In this document: one piece after another, positions 32,935 to 43,563 of the stretch | Numbering within the stretch: the stretch's first letter is position 1 | How the letters are laid out: the number at the start of each line of letters is the position of its first letter | Assembly: GCA_022781925.1 (NCBI GenBank) | Contig: JALESO010000043.1 | Location: 62,001 to 126,000, forward strand | Source: Lachnospiraceae bacterium | GTDB lineage: Bacteria; Bacillota; Clostridia; Lachnospirales; Lachnospiraceae | Direction of reading: 5' to 3' | DNA: 64,000 nt | The notes under the pieces: generated by a model | Database searches by the model: none | What the model was told of the DNA's origin: nothing | Seen by the model: only the letters and a program-made list of their open reading frames with translations | Program-made: the position numbers and the translations under genes

Positions 32935-33828
32935 ATGGAGGATGACAGTAGTCCGTTTAATACAATCGGAAAAGGATTTAAGAGAATATTTGGAAAAGGA
33001 CGGCGGACTGCCGGTGAAGATCTGACGGAGCAGGAGATCATGTCCATGGTGAACGAAGGTCATGAGAATGGTGTGCTGCAGGAAAGCGAAGCGGAGATGA
33101 TCAACAATATTTTCACGCTGGATCAGAAAGAAGCGAAGGATATCATGACCCACCGCAAGCAGATCACGGCATTGGACGGTACCTGTTCCCTGCAGGAAGT
33201 GCTGGCGGAGATCCGGGATATGGGTTATTCCCGTTACCCGGTTTATCTGGATGATATTGATAATATTATCGGTATCATACATATTAAAGATATTTTAAAC
33301 CAGATGCAGGATCAGGCGAATATGGAGCAGCAGCTGACGAAGATCAATGATCTGATCCGTCCGGCATCCTTTATTCCGGAGACGCGGAATATTGATGTGC
33401 TGTTTAAGAGCATGCAGTCCCAGAAAATCCATATGGTGATTGTGGTGGACGAATACGGCCAGACTTCCGGCCTTGTGACGATGGAAGACATTCTGGAGGA
33501 GATCGTCGGAAATATTTTTGATGAACACGATGCGGAAGAAGAGCAGATCGTGGAGGAAGCAGATGGCAGTTATGTCATTGACGGCATGACAGATTTTGAT
33601 GAGGTGTGTGAACTTCTGGAGATCCAGAGTGAAGAACCGGAGGATTTTGATACCCTCAGCGGATTTCTGATCTCCCGGATCAACAAGATCCCGGTGAACG
33701 GGGAAACGTATCAGATATCTGCTTACGGATACCGGTTTGATGTATTGCTGGTAGAACACAAAGTGATAAGAACCGTCCGCGTGACAAAAGAACCGCAGGA
33801 GGAAACGAAACAAGCCTTGTCAGAATAG
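32935..33828 (+). CDS. CBS-domain protein of the HlyC/CorC family
   Basis: 297 residues: two CBS motifs (about 60-200, 'DIMTHRKQITALDG' and 'VVDEYGQTSGLVTMEDILEE') and a C-terminal transporter-associated CorC/HlyC domain (about 210-285). The DUF21 membrane part of larger homologs is missing, so it is soluble, like E. coli CorC, which aids Mg/Co efflux. The name hemolysin in databases is misleading. AGGAGG lies upstream. The yebC promoter overlaps its 3' end. Confidence 0.88.
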   Translation: MEDDSSPFNTIGKGFKRIFGKGRRTAGEDLTEQEIMSMVNEGHENGVLQESEAEMINNIFTLDQKEAKDIMTHRKQITALDGTCSLQEVLAEIRDMGYSRYPVYLDDIDNIIGIIHIKDILNQMQDQANMEQQLTKINDLIRPASFIPETRNIDVLFKSMQSQKIHMVIVVDEYGQTSGLVTMEDILEEIVGNIFDEHDAEEEQIVEEADGSYVIDGMTDFDEVCELLEIQSEEPEDFDTLSGFLISRINKIPVNGETYQISAYGYRFDVLLVEHKVIRTVRVTKEPQEETKQALSE

Positions 33829-33845
33829 AGACAGTGTGTTATAAT
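33817..33845 (+). promoter_or_regulatory. yebC promoter
   Basis: TTGTCA (33817-33822), 17-base spacer, TATAAT (33840-33845), starting inside the last codons of the CBS-domain gene. Confidence 0.8.
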
Positions 33846-33882
33846 GGGCGGTAGTTTCGAAAAAAGATAGGGAGAGATAAAG

Positions 33883-34611
33883 ATGTCAGGACATTCAAAG
33901 TTTGCAAATATTAAGCATAAAAAAGAAAAAAATGATGCTGCAAAAGGAAAAATCTTTACCATTATCGGACGTGAGATTGCAGTTGCAGTAAAAGAAGGTG
34001 GTCCGGATCCTGCAAATAACAGCAGACTCCGTGATGTTATCGCAAAAGCAAAAGCAAATAATATGCCGAACGATACCATTGACCGTGGTATCAAGAAAGC
34101 TGCAGGAGATGCCAACTCTGTAAATTACGAGTATGTTTCCTATGAAGGATATGGTCCGAGCGGTACAGCGATCATCGTTGACGCGCTGACAGACAACAAG
34201 AACCGTACAGCAGCAAATGTAAGAAATGCTTTTACAAAAGGCAAAGGAAATGTAGGAACACCGGGCTGTGTATCTTACATGTTTGATAAAAAAGGCCAGA
34301 TCATCATCGACAAAGAGAACTGTGATATGGATGCAGATGATCTGATGATGGCTGCATTAGATGCAGGTGCTGAGGACTTCAGTGAGGAAGAGGACAGCTT
34401 TGAGATCATTACAGATCCGGATTCCTTCAGTGAAGTAAGACAGGCATTAGAGGATGCGGGAATCGAGATGGCAAGTGCCGAAGTTACCATGATCCCACAG
34501 ACTTATGTAGAACTGACAGATGAGCAGGATCTGTACTGCATCAACAAGATCCTTGATCTGCTGGATGCAGATGATGATGTACAGCAGGTATATCACAACT
34601 GGGACGAGTAA
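33883..34611 (+). CDS. yebC: YebC/PmpR-family translation or DNA-binding factor
   Basis: 242 residues, starting with the invariant '[14 protein letters not shown]' and containing '[21 protein letters not shown]'. The family was described as transcriptional regulators, and members now also are implicated in translation of difficult sequences. Highly expressed codon style, own promoter and terminator, so it is a monocistronic gene. Confidence 0.95.
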   Translation: MSGHSKFANIKHKKEKNDAAKGKIFTIIGREIAVAVKEGGPDPANNSRLRDVIAKAKANNMPNDTIDRGIKKAAGDANSVNYEYVSYEGYGPSGTAIIVDALTDNKNRTAANVRNAFTKGKGNVGTPGCVSYMFDKKGQIIIDKENCDMDADDLMMAALDAGAEDFSEEEDSFEIITDPDSFSEVRQALEDAGIEMASAEVTMIPQTYVELTDEQDLYCINKILDLLDADDDVQQVYHNWDE

Positions 34612-34645
34612 TCGATTCAGACAGCGATGAAATAGCAGAAAAATG

Positions 34646-34689
34646 AAATGACCAGTGTCACAAAAGAGAGATGACATTGGTCATTTTTT
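34646..34689 (+). terminator. terminator after yebC
   Basis: 15-base arms AAATGACCAGTGTCA (34646-34660) and TGACATTGGTCATTT (34672-34686) with one G-U pair, then a T-run. Confidence 0.92.
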
Positions 34690-34712
34690 ATGCAGGATTT
34701 TATAAGTGACCT

Positions 34713-34741
34713 TTTACATTATTCCGTTCCTATGGTATAAT
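34713..34741 (+). promoter_or_regulatory. glgA promoter
   Basis: TTTACA (34713-34718), 17-base spacer, TATAAT (34736-34741). The leader holds a small CCGGAT/ATCCGG hairpin (34766-34781). Confidence 0.82.
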
Positions 34742-34804
34742 GGTATCAATAAATTTGAATGTAATCCGGATCTGTATCCGGGAATGAAAGTCAGGGGGTT
34801 CAAA

Positions 34805-36253
34805 ATGAAAAAGGTTTTATTTGCTGCTTCAGAGTGTGTACCGTTTATCAAAACCGGAGGACTTGCCGATGTATGCGGCGCACTTCCAAAACAGTTTGAT
34901 AAAGAGGAATGGGATGTTCGTGTTGTAATCCCGAATTATTCCTGTATTCCGGAGAAATATCGGAATCAGTTCGAATATGTCACACATTTTTATATGGGAA
35001 CCGGTCCATATGTACCGAGTAAATATGTAGGTATTCTGAAGTATGAGCTGGATGGAATTACTTATTATTTCATTGACAACCAGGAATATTTCAACTGTTT
35101 CCTTCCGTATGGAGATATCCGTTACGATATTGAGAAGTTTACATTTTTTGATAAAGCAGTATTGTCTATGCTGCCGCAGATCGGATTCCAGCCGGATCTG
35201 ATCCACTGTCATGACTGGCAGGCAGGTTTGATCCCGGTATTTTTGAAAACCGAGTTTCAGGGCGATATGTTCTTCTGGGGCATGAAGACGATCATGACGA
35301 TCCACAATCTGAAATTCCAGGGTATCTGGGATGTGAAGACGATGATGGGACTGACCGGCTTCCCGAAGGAACTGTTTACACCGGATAAGCTGGAGTTCCA
35401 GAAAGATGCCAATATGCTCAAAGGCGGACTGGTTTACGCAGATTATATCACCACCGTCAGCGATACCTATGCGCAGGAGATTCAGACACCGTACTATGGT
35501 GAGGGACTGGACGGACTGCTCTCTGCACGGCATTTTGATATGCAGGGCATTGTGAATGGCATCGATTATGATATTTACAATCCGGAGACAGATCCGAAGC
35601 TGTTTGTAAATTACAATCGTGACAATTTCCGCAAGAAAAAATCAGAGAACAAAGTAAAATTGCAGGAAATGCTGGGACTGACCGTAGATAAGAAGAAATA
35701 CATGATCGGACTGATCTCCCGTCTGACGGATCAGAAAGGTCTGGATCTGATTGATTATGTGTTTGAGCGGATCCTGGATGATAATACACAGTTCGTTGTC
35801 ATCGGAACCGGTGAGGAGCGTTATGAAAATATGTTCCGTCACTTTGCATGGAAATACGGCGACCGTGTATCTGCCAATATCTGTTATGATTCTGATCTGG
35901 CACAGAAATTGTATGCATCTGCTGATGCTTTCCTGATGCCGTCCAGATTTGAGCCATGCGGTCTGACACAGATGATGGCATTCCGTTACGGAACCGTGCC
36001 GATCGTGCGTGAGACCGGTGGGCTGAAGGATACTGTGGAGCCATACAATGAGTATGAAAATACCGGAACAGGATTCTCCTTCACGAACTACAATGGTGAG
36101 GATATGCTGAACGTGATCAACTATTCCAAGAAAGTGTTCTTTGAACGCAAACGTCAGTGGAATCAGATCGTGGACCGTGGTATGGCAAAAGATTTTTCGT
36201 GGAAAGTTTCTGCCGGACGTTATGCAGGCTTATACAGTTATCTGATCGGATAA
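34805..36253 (+). CDS. glgA: glycogen synthase
   Basis: GT5 enzyme adding glucose from ADP-glucose to glycogen. 482 residues; N-terminal 'KTGGLADVCGALPK' is the KxGGL substrate motif, and the C-terminal 'RFEPCGLTQMMAFRYGTVP' plus 'ETGGLKDTV' is the GT-B donor site. The ATG at 34805 follows AGGGGG; the reading upstream belongs to the leader. It works with GlgB (873) but is regulated from its own promoter. Confidence 0.95.
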   Translation: MKKVLFAASECVPFIKTGGLADVCGALPKQFDKEEWDVRVVIPNYSCIPEKYRNQFEYVTHFYMGTGPYVPSKYVGILKYELDGITYYFIDNQEYFNCFLPYGDIRYDIEKFTFFDKAVLSMLPQIGFQPDLIHCHDWQAGLIPVFLKTEFQGDMFFWGMKTIMTIHNLKFQGIWDVKTMMGLTGFPKELFTPDKLEFQKDANMLKGGLVYADYITTVSDTYAQEIQTPYYGEGLDGLLSARHFDMQGIVNGIDYDIYNPETDPKLFVNYNRDNFRKKKSENKVKLQEMLGLTVDKKKYMIGLISRLTDQKGLDLIDYVFERILDDNTQFVVIGTGEERYENMFRHFAWKYGDRVSANICYDSDLAQKLYASADAFLMPSRFEPCGLTQMMAFRYGTVPIVRETGGLKDTVEPYNEYENTGTGFSFTNYNGEDMLNVINYSKKVFFERKRQWNQIVDRGMAKDFSWKVSAGRYAGLYSYLIG

Positions 36254-36278
36254 GAAATAGTTAAACAGAAATAAATGT

Positions 36279-36319
36279 GTCTGTACAGTTTTAATAAACT
36301 GTGCAGGCATATTTTTTTT
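36279..36319 (+). terminator. terminator after glgA
   Basis: 13-base arms (36279-36291, 36296-36308) with wobble pairs, 4-base loop and eight T's. Confidence 0.88.
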
Positions 36320-36360
36320 ACATCTGCACATACTTTTGAAAAATATGGAGGAATGGTGCA

Positions 36361-37035
36361 ATGTCAGAACAAAAAGAAGTAAAAAATCAGGAAATGAGGG
36401 AATATGGTCAGATGGAACTGGCGGATAACCGGCAGCAGCATAAACTGCATCTACTGTCCATCATCGGTGAGGTGGAGGGGCATGAATGTCTGTCTGCCAA
36501 TACAAAGACAACGAAATATGAACATGTACTGCCAAAACTGGCACAGGTGGAGGATGACCGGGAGATCGACGGCCTGCTGGTGCTGCTGAATACCGTGGGA
36601 GGAGATGTGGAATCCGGGCTGGCCATTGCGGAGATGATCGCATCCCTGAGCAAACCGGTGGTATCGCTGGTGCTGGGAGGCAGCCATTCCATCGGGGTGC
36701 CGTTGGCGGTGGCGGCAGATTATTCGTTTATCGTTCCTACGGGAACCATGGTGATCCATCCGGTGCGCATGAGCGGCACGGTGATCGGTGCGCCGCAGAC
36801 CTATGACTATTTTCAACAGATGCAGGACCGGATCACCGGTTTTATCGCATCCCACAGTCAGACGAACCGGGAGCGGATTGAGGAACTGATGCTGAATACA
36901 GGGATGCTGACCAAAGATCTGGGAACGATCCTGGTGGGACATCAGGCGGTGGAGGAAGGCATCATCAATGAAGTGGGCGGCATCAGTGATGCGGTACGGA
37001 GACTGCACTTTATGATCAACGAAGGGTGTATCTGA
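36361..37035 (+). CDS. tepA: ClpP-like protease TepA
   Basis: 224 residues of the ClpP/crotonase superfamily. The nucleophile Ser is in 'GGSHSIGVPLAVAADY' and the His in 'MVIHPVRM'. TepA (YmfB) of Bacillus is a cytoplasmic ClpP homolog linked to protein export and spore quality. Its gene is next to spoIIIE there, and here ftsK/spoIIIE follows after uppP, supporting the name. GGAGG lies upstream of the ATG. Confidence 0.85.
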   Translation: MSEQKEVKNQEMREYGQMELADNRQQHKLHLLSIIGEVEGHECLSANTKTTKYEHVLPKLAQVEDDREIDGLLVLLNTVGGDVESGLAIAEMIASLSKPVVSLVLGGSHSIGVPLAVAADYSFIVPTGTMVIHPVRMSGTVIGAPQTYDYFQQMQDRITGFIASHSQTNRERIEELMLNTGMLTKDLGTILVGHQAVEEGIINEVGGISDAVRRLHFMINEGCI

Positions 37036-37060
37036 GAAAGTGTTTTGAGGAAAATCAGAG

Positions 37061-37089
37061 ATGACATCCGGGAAAAAATGTGGTATGAT
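37061..37089 (+). promoter_or_regulatory. candidate uppP promoter
   Basis: ATGACA (37061-37066), 17-base spacer, TATGAT (37084-37089), 37 bases before the uppP start. Confidence 0.5.
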
Positions 37090-37125
37090 AACAATAATCA
37101 TGTACAAAAGAAGGGGGATAAGCGG

Positions 37126-37995
37126 ATGTCAATGCTACAATCTGTGATCATGGGACTGATTCAGGGACTGACAGAATTTCTGCCGGTCAGCAGCTCCGGT
37201 CATCTGGCACTTTTTAAAATATTATTTAATGTAAATACAGACACGGGGCTTTTATTCGATATTATGCTCCATGTAGGAACCCTGCTGGCAGTCTGTATCG
37301 TATATTATAAAGATATCGTTCATCTGGTGAAAGAATTTATCGGCATGATCATTGACTGCATTTACAATCTGACTGTCCTGATCGGCAAAAAAGGGGACGG
37401 TGTCTACCGGCATGTGGTTTACAACGGATATCGGAAGTTCGTGATGCTTGTGATCGTATCGACGATCCCAACGGGTATTCTGGGTTTTGTTGCATCGGAT
37501 CTTGTGACAGCAGCTTCCGAGATCCTGTTTGTTCCGGGCATCTGTCTGATCATTACCGCCGGACTGTTGTTTATTTGCGACCGGGTACCGGAAGGACATA
37601 AAAAGCCGAAGCAGGTGGGATATGCCAATGCATTTATCATCGGCATCTGTCAGGGCATTGCGACACTGCCGGGTATCTCCCGTTCCGGAACAACGATTAC
37701 AGCCTGTGCACTCAGCGGATTTGACCGGAAGTTTGCCGTAAAGTATTCCTTTATCATGTCCATTCCGGCAATCCTCGGAGCCATGGTACTTCAGTTAAAG
37801 GATATCGGAAGTGCAGCGATCAATCGCTCTGAGATCGGTATTTACGCAGTGGGCATGCTGGTGGCGGCAGTGGTTGGATACATCTGCATCAAGACGATGC
37901 TGGTGATCGTGAAAAAAAGAAAATTTACATATTTTTCCATATACTGTCTGGCAGTCGGCATTCTTTCCATTGTCGGATATTTTGTGACGGCATAG
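37126..37995 (+). CDS. uppP: undecaprenyl-diphosphatase
   Basis: Recycles undecaprenyl-PP to the phosphate for cell-wall synthesis. 289 residues, about eight membrane helices; signature 'QGLTEFLPVSSSGHLAL' near the N-terminus and 'GISRSGTTITACAL' later. I start at 37126, 9 bases after AAGGGGG; an internal Met two codons later is also possible. Overexpression of homologs gives bacitracin resistance. UppS (50400) makes its substrate carrier. Confidence 0.95.
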   Translation: MSMLQSVIMGLIQGLTEFLPVSSSGHLALFKILFNVNTDTGLLFDIMLHVGTLLAVCIVYYKDIVHLVKEFIGMIIDCIYNLTVLIGKKGDGVYRHVVYNGYRKFVMLVIVSTIPTGILGFVASDLVTAASEILFVPGICLIITAGLLFICDRVPEGHKKPKQVGYANAFIIGICQGIATLPGISRSGTTITACALSGFDRKFAVKYSFIMSIPAILGAMVLQLKDIGSAAINRSEIGIYAVGMLVAAVVGYICIKTMLVIVKKRKFTYFSIYCLAVGILSIVGYFVTA

Positions 37996-38034
37996 ACAGC
38001 GGGAGAGTGTGCGGTTAAGTTAGAAAGGTTTTAT

Positions 38035-40752
38035 ATGGCAACAAAGAAAAAGACTTCATCGACCCGGAAGAAAAGTTCCGGCAAAAAAAAAACAACGGGA
38101 AGAAAAAAGCAGAACAGTTCTGTGCAGACATTTACCTGGCGCACAGAATTGTTGCTTTTTGCGTGTCTGGCAGTTGCAATCCTGCTGTTTATCGGAAATA
38201 TTGGAAAAGGCGGGATTGTGGGTAATGCACTGAGCAACTTTGCGTTTGGAATGTTTGGCGTGCTTGCGTATGCATTTCCGGTACCGGTGTTTTTGATTCC
38301 GGCATTTATGATATCAAACAGACAGGATTCCAGACGGGGATCTGCATATTCCGGGCGTGTGATCATGAAAGTGACCGCCGGGATTTTGCTGTTCCTTTTT
38401 TTATGCGTATTTGCGCACATCGTATGTTTCTGGGATCAGACACCGGGAAAAGTGACGGATCTGTACCTGCAGTGTGCGGCAAAGCACAGCGGTGGCGGCC
38501 TGATTGGCGGCCTGATCGGGATCCTGTTTTCCAAAAGTTTTGGAATGATGGGTGCGATCCTGCTAGACCTGCTGATTCTGGTAGTCTGTGTGGTATTGCT
38601 CACGGAGCGTTCCTTTTTCAAAGGGGTGTCAAAAGGTGGCCATAAAGTATATGAGTCTGCCCGGGCAGATGCAGTGCGCAGAAGAGCTATGGCCCAGGAA
38701 CGCAGCCGGGAGAGAGGCGAACTGAGAAGTGCCCAGCGGGAACGGAAAGCGGCAGAGCGGGAAAGCCGCCGCATGAACCGGAAAGTGACCGGTGTGTCCC
38801 TGGATACAAAGATCCAGCCGGAACCGACCGGAACGGAAGAAGAACTGAAAGAACTTGCACTGGATGCAGGACAGCAGTCAGCAAAAAAAGGTACAAAGAG
38901 AGCAAAAACACCAGCGCCGGTGATCCGGGATGTACCGTTACAGGAGTCGGCAGATATTACCCAGACCCAGTCGGATGATTTCTGGGCGCGGCATCCGCAG
39001 CCTGAGATACATATGTCCGGGGAGGAGCTGCCTTATCAGGCAGAGCCGGTGATGCAGCCTGCATCATCTGAGATCGGAGCAAAGGGAAAACGAAACGCGG
39101 CAGATGCTGTATCCGCTATGGAACCGGAATTCGGAATGGAAGAACAACCGGAGCTTGGAGGAAAAAAGAAATCTCACCGTACCGGACAGCCGAAACAGTC
39201 CGCGCAGCAGGTGGAGCAGGAGATCGCCGATGTGCGGGATGAGATTGCAGAGCATGCAGAGGATAACGCACGGGTTTATGTATTCCCGGAAATTTCCCTG
39301 CTGCAGAAAGGTGATCCGAATATGACCGGCGATTCCAGACAGCATCTGCAGGAGATGTCTGCCAAATTGCAGATGACACTGACCAACTTCGGTGTCAATG
39401 CCAGAGTGACCAACGTTATCTGCGGTCCGACGGTTACCCAGTATGAGATCCAGCCGGAAATGGGAGTAAAGGTAAGCAAGATCCTTGGCCTGGCAGACGA
39501 TATCAAACTGAATCTGGCAGTGCCGGATATCCGTTTTGAAGCACCGATCCCGGGCAAATCAGCCATCGGTATCGAGGTGCCGAACAAAGAGAATGTAACC
39601 ATCGCATTCCGTGATCTGGTGGAATCCAGGGAATTTCAGGATCATGCGTCGAAGATTTCCTTCTGTACCGGTAAGGATATTGCCGGACATGTCATCGTGG
39701 CAGATATTGCGAAGATGCCGCATCTGCTGATCGCGGGTGCAACAGGATCCGGTAAATCTGTGTGTATCAATACCATTATCATGAGTATTCTGTACAAGGC
39801 AAAACCGGATGAAGTAAAATTGATCATGATCGACCCGAAAGTTGTGGAGCTGAGTGTATACAATGGCATTCCGCATCTGCTGATCCCGGTTGTAACGGAT
39901 CCGAAAAAGGCAGCCGGTGCACTGCACTGGGCGGTTTCCGAGATGATGGAACGTTATCAGACGTTCCAGAAATACGGTGTCCGTGATATGAAGGGATATA
40001 ATAAGAAAGTAGAGTCCATTCAGGATATTCCGGGAGAGGACAAGCCGAAAAAAATGCCGCAGATCGTTATCATCGTGGATGAGCTGGCAGATCTGATGAT
40101 GGTGGCTTCCAACGATGTAGAGGATGCCATCTGCCGTCTGGCGCAGCTGGCCCGTGCAGCCGGTATGCATCTGGTCATTGCCACTCAGCGTCCGTCCGTA
40201 AATGTCATCACGGGACTGATCAAGGCAAACATGCCATCACGAATTGCATTTGCCGTGACTTCCGGTGTGGATTCCAGAACGATTCTCGACATGAACGGTG
40301 CGGAAAAACTGCTTGGAAAAGGTGATATGCTGTTCTATCCGCAGAACTACCAGAAGCCGCTGCGTGTGCAGGGTGCTTTTGTGACTGACAAAGAAGTATC
40401 GGATGTGGTAGAATATATTATTGAAAAAAATGGTCAGGTAGCTTATAATGCAGAGGTTGAAGAAAAAGTGAACACCTCGGAAAACAGCATCGGAAATGGC
40501 AGTGGATTTACAAATTCCGCCGATGACCGGGATGCATATTTTGCGGATGCCGGAAAGTTCATTATAGAAAAAGAAAAAGGCTCCATCGGAATGTTGCAGC
40601 GCATGTTTAAAATCGGATTTAACCGTGCGGCAAGGATCATGGATCAGCTGGAGGAAGCCGGAGTCGTTGGTCCGGAGGAAGGTACCAAGCCACGGCGTGT
40701 CCTGATGAGCCTGGAAGAATTTCAGCAGGTGCTGAGCGGAAGCGATGACTAG
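38035..40752 (+). CDS. ftsK: FtsK/SpoIIIE DNA translocase
   Basis: 905 residues: a Lys/Arg-rich start, four membrane helices (about 35-190), a charged Glu/Gln/Lys linker (about 200-400), the hexameric RecA-like motor with Walker A 'GATGSGKS' and Walker B 'IIIVDELADLMMV', and a C-terminal gamma winged helix ('GSIGMLQRMFKIGFNRAARI') that reads KOPS/SRS sites. It pumps chromosome DNA at division or into the forespore. Whether it is FtsK or SpoIIIE cannot be told from sequence alone. Confidence 0.95.
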   Translation: MATKKKTSSTRKKSSGKKKTTGRKKQNSSVQTFTWRTELLLFACLAVAILLFIGNIGKGGIVGNALSNFAFGMFGVLAYAFPVPVFLIPAFMISNRQDSRRGSAYSGRVIMKVTAGILLFLFLCVFAHIVCFWDQTPGKVTDLYLQCAAKHSGGGLIGGLIGILFSKSFGMMGAILLDLLILVVCVVLLTERSFFKGVSKGGHKVYESARADAVRRRAMAQERSRERGELRSAQRERKAAERESRRMNRKVTGVSLDTKIQPEPTGTEEELKELALDAGQQSAKKGTKRAKTPAPVIRDVPLQESADITQTQSDDFWARHPQPEIHMSGEELPYQAEPVMQPASSEIGAKGKRNAADAVSAMEPEFGMEEQPELGGKKKSHRTGQPKQSAQQVEQEIADVRDEIAEHAEDNARVYVFPEISLLQKGDPNMTGDSRQHLQEMSAKLQMTLTNFGVNARVTNVICGPTVTQYEIQPEMGVKVSKILGLADDIKLNLAVPDIRFEAPIPGKSAIGIEVPNKENVTIAFRDLVESREFQDHASKISFCTGKDIAGHVIVADIAKMPHLLIAGATGSGKSVCINTIIMSILYKAKPDEVKLIMIDPKVVELSVYNGIPHLLIPVVTDPKKAAGALHWAVSEMMERYQTFQKYGVRDMKGYNKKVESIQDIPGEDKPKKMPQIVIIVDELADLMMVASNDVEDAICRLAQLARAAGMHLVIATQRPSVNVITGLIKANMPSRIAFAVTSGVDSRTILDMNGAEKLLGKGDMLFYPQNYQKPLRVQGAFVTDKEVSDVVEYIIEKNGQVAYNAEVEEKVNTSENSIGNGSGFTNSADDRDAYFADAGKFIIEKEKGSIGMLQRMFKIGFNRAARIMDQLEEAGVVGPEEGTKPRRVLMSLEEFQQVLSGSDD

Positions 40753-40890
40753 ATATGTGGTATTTTGGAAACGAGGTATTATGTCCGAAATCCAGAAATG
40801 CATATCAGAGGTTCATTATGAAATGAAAAACTGAAATGAGTGAGGGTATGGTTGAGAACTGCCCATGATATATTTGAGAGTTGTAGCTGT

Positions 40891-40919
40891 TTGTAACTTT
40901 TTAGTTCAATTTATACATT
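40891..40919 (+). promoter_or_regulatory. candidate fhs promoter
   Basis: TTGTAA (40891-40896), 17-base spacer, TACATT (40914-40919), 17 bases before the fhs ATG, which makes the leader very short. Moderate match only. No folate riboswitch fold was recognised in the 184-base gap. Confidence 0.4.
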
Positions 40920-40936
40920 AACAGGAGGGTATACCA

Positions 40937-42607
40937 ATGAAGACAGATATTGAAATTGCACAGGAAGCAGTGATGGAACCAATCGGGAAGGTGGCTGAGC
41001 GGATCGGGATCAACGAGGATGATCTGGAACTGTACGGAAAGTACAAAGCAAAATTAAGTGATGAACTGATCAACCGGGTACAGGACCGTCCGGATGGCAA
41101 ACTGGTACTGATGACAGCCATCAATCCGACACCGGCAGGAGAAGGCAAGACTACCACAAGTATCGGACTGGCACAGGCATTTTGCAAAATGGGAAAGAAA
41201 GCAATCCTTGCACTGCGTGAGCCGTCCCTGGGACCGTGCTTTGGTATCAAAGGTGGTGCAGCAGGCGGCGGATATTCCCAGGTAGTACCGATGGAAGACC
41301 TGAACCTTCATTTTACCGGAGATTTTCATGCCATTACATCTGCAAACAATCTGCTGGCAGCAATGCTGGACAACCATATTCAGCAGGGCAACCAGCTTGG
41401 TATTGACCCTCGTCAGGTAGTATGGAAACGTTGTCTGGATATGAATGACCGTGTACTTCGTAATATCGTAGTAGGTCTCGGCAGCAAGATGGACGGAATG
41501 GTAAGGGAAGATCATTTTGTCATCACAGTAGCATCTGAGATCATGGCAGTATTATGTCTGGCGGATGATATGCAGGATCTGAAACGCAGACTGGGCCGTA
41601 TGATCGTGGCATATTCCTTTGAAGGAAAACCGGTGACCGCAGATGATCTGCATGCGACAGGAGCCATGGCAGCTCTGCTGAAAGATGCGTTGAAACCAAA
41701 TCTGGTTCAGACACTGGAGCATACGCCGGCTATCGTACACGGCGGACCGTTTGCAAATATCGCACACGGATGTAACAGTGTACGTGCTACAAAGACGGCA
41801 ATGAAACTGGCTGATATCACGATCACAGAGGCAGGTTTCGGTGCAGATCTGGGCGCAGAGAAGTTCTTTGATATCAAATGCCGTATGGCAGGACTGAAAC
41901 CGGATGCAGTCGTTCTGGTAGCAACTGTCCGTGCATTAAAATACAACGGCGGTGTGGCAAAAGCAGATCTGGCCGAGGAGAATCTGGAAGCAGTCAAAGC
42001 AGGTATCGTAAATCTGGAGAAACATATCGAGAACCTTCAGAAATTCGGAGTTCCGGTAGTGGTAACTTTAAATGCATTTGCTACGGATACACAGGCTGAA
42101 CTTGATTACATCGAGCAGTTCTGCAAGGAGCGCGGATGTGAGTTTGCACTTTCCGAAGTATGGGAGAAAGGCGGCGAGGGCGGAATCGCTCTGGCAGAAA
42201 AAGTGCTGGATGCCCTGGAAAATAAAGAAAGCAATTTCAAAGTATTATACGATGAGAAGTTATCTCTGAAAGAGAAGATCGAAACCATCGCAAAAGAGAT
42301 TTACGGAGCAGATGGAGTAACTTATTCCAATGCGGCAAATAAAGAATTAAAACGGATCGAAGACCTCGGTATGGGAGATTTCCCGGTATGTATGGCAAAG
42401 ACACAGTATTCTCTGTCCGACGACCAGCACAAACTGGGACGTCCGAGCGGATTTACCATCAATGTCCGTGAGGTATATGCAAATGCAGGTGCAGGATTCG
42501 TTGTAGTAGTGACCGGCGCGATCATGACAATGCCGGGACTGCCGAAACAGCCGGCAGCAAATAATATCGATGTGAACGATGAAGGAGTCATCACCGGATT
42601 ATTCTAA
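40937..42607 (+). CDS. fhs: formate-tetrahydrofolate ligase
   Basis: Makes 10-formyl-THF from formate, THF and ATP; in acetogens it is the second step of the methyl branch of the Wood-Ljungdahl pathway. 556 residues with the P-loop '[14 protein letters not shown]' near residue 65 and the family end '[20 protein letters not shown]'. AGGAGG precedes the ATG. FolD follows, giving two consecutive one-carbon steps. Confidence 0.97.
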   Translation: MKTDIEIAQEAVMEPIGKVAERIGINEDDLELYGKYKAKLSDELINRVQDRPDGKLVLMTAINPTPAGEGKTTTSIGLAQAFCKMGKKAILALREPSLGPCFGIKGGAAGGGYSQVVPMEDLNLHFTGDFHAITSANNLLAAMLDNHIQQGNQLGIDPRQVVWKRCLDMNDRVLRNIVVGLGSKMDGMVREDHFVITVASEIMAVLCLADDMQDLKRRLGRMIVAYSFEGKPVTADDLHATGAMAALLKDALKPNLVQTLEHTPAIVHGGPFANIAHGCNSVRATKTAMKLADITITEAGFGADLGAEKFFDIKCRMAGLKPDAVVLVATVRALKYNGGVAKADLAEENLEAVKAGIVNLEKHIENLQKFGVPVVVTLNAFATDTQAELDYIEQFCKERGCEFALSEVWEKGGEGGIALAEKVLDALENKESNFKVLYDEKLSLKEKIETIAKEIYGADGVTYSNAANKELKRIEDLGMGDFPVCMAKTQYSLSDDQHKLGRPSGFTINVREVYANAGAGFVVVVTGAIMTMPGLPKQPAANNIDVNDEGVITGLF

Positions 42608-42715
42608 AGAAGCAGGAAAACTGCTCACAGGCTGAGTGGAAATGGCAGATCTGTTTTTGTGTGAAAACTGGAAAAAGGCGATGTAATAAAAGTGATTTGG
42701 AGGCAACATAAAGGA

Positions 42716-43552
42716 ATGGCATATTTGATCGATGGAAAGAAAATTTCCCAGGAAATAAAGGATGAGTTAAAGGCAGAGGTGGCAGAACTTGCCAAGCAGG
42801 GCAAGACAGCTTCCCTGGCAGTGATTCAGGTAGGGGCAGATCCGGCATCCAGTGTGTATGTGAGAAATAAGAAAAATGCGTGCGCATATATCGGAATCGG
42901 TTCCGAGTCCTATGAATTACCGGAAGAAACCACAGAGGAAGAACTGCTGGCGCTGATCGCAGAGCTGAACCACAAAGAAGAAGTACATGGAATTCTGGTA
43001 CAGCTTCCGCTGCCGGCGCATATCGATGAAGAGAAAGTAATTCTTGCCATCGATCCGGCCAAGGACGTGGATGGTTTTCATCCGCAGAGTGCAGGCGCAC
43101 TGATGATCGGAAGCAAAGGTTTTCTGCCGTGTACACCGGCAGGCGTGATCCAGCTGCTGAAACGGTCCAATATTGAAATCGAAGGAAAGAACTGTGTGGT
43201 TCTCGGCAGAAGCAATATCGTAGGAAAACCGATGGCCATGCTGATGCTGCGGGAGAATGCGACTGTGACAGTGGCACATTCCAGAACAAAGGATCTGAAG
43301 GAACTGTGCAGACAGGCGGATATCCTGATCGTTGCCATTGGAAAACCAAAATTTATTACAGAAGAGTATGTCAAGGAAGGTGCAGCAGTCATCGATGTCG
43401 GTATTCATCGCCTGGAAGGGAAGAAACTGTGCGGTGATGTGGATTTTGAGGCTGTGGAGCCTCATGTCAGCGCGATCACACCGGTACCTGGCGGAGTAGG
43501 ACCGATGACCATCGCAATGCTGATGAATAACTGTGTGGAGACAATGCGTTAA
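42716..43552 (+). CDS. folD: bifunctional methylene-THF dehydrogenase/cyclohydrolase
   Basis: 278 residues; catalytic Lys in 'YVRNKKNACAYIGI' and Asp/Gln in 'GILVQLPLPAHI', cofactor loop 'VVLGRSNIVGKPMAMLM', and family end 'PVPGGVGPMTIAMLMNN'. It interconverts methylene-, methenyl- and formyl-THF. The start at 42716 gives the standard 'MAYLIDGKKIS'. It is 108 bases after fhs; a transcript link is likely. Confidence 0.96.
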   Translation: MAYLIDGKKISQEIKDELKAEVAELAKQGKTASLAVIQVGADPASSVYVRNKKNACAYIGIGSESYELPEETTEEELLALIAELNHKEEVHGILVQLPLPAHIDEEKVILAIDPAKDVDGFHPQSAGALMIGSKGFLPCTPAGVIQLLKRSNIEIEGKNCVVLGRSNIVGKPMAMLMLRENATVTVAHSRTKDLKELCRQADILIVAIGKPKFITEEYVKEGAAVIDVGIHRLEGKKLCGDVDFEAVEPHVSAITPVPGGVGPMTIAMLMNNCVETMR

Positions 43553-43563
43553 GAGGACAAACT

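Noticed and set aside
40753-40936. THF riboswitch before fhs
   Set aside because: I could not find the conserved pairing elements; the gap shows only a weak promoter.
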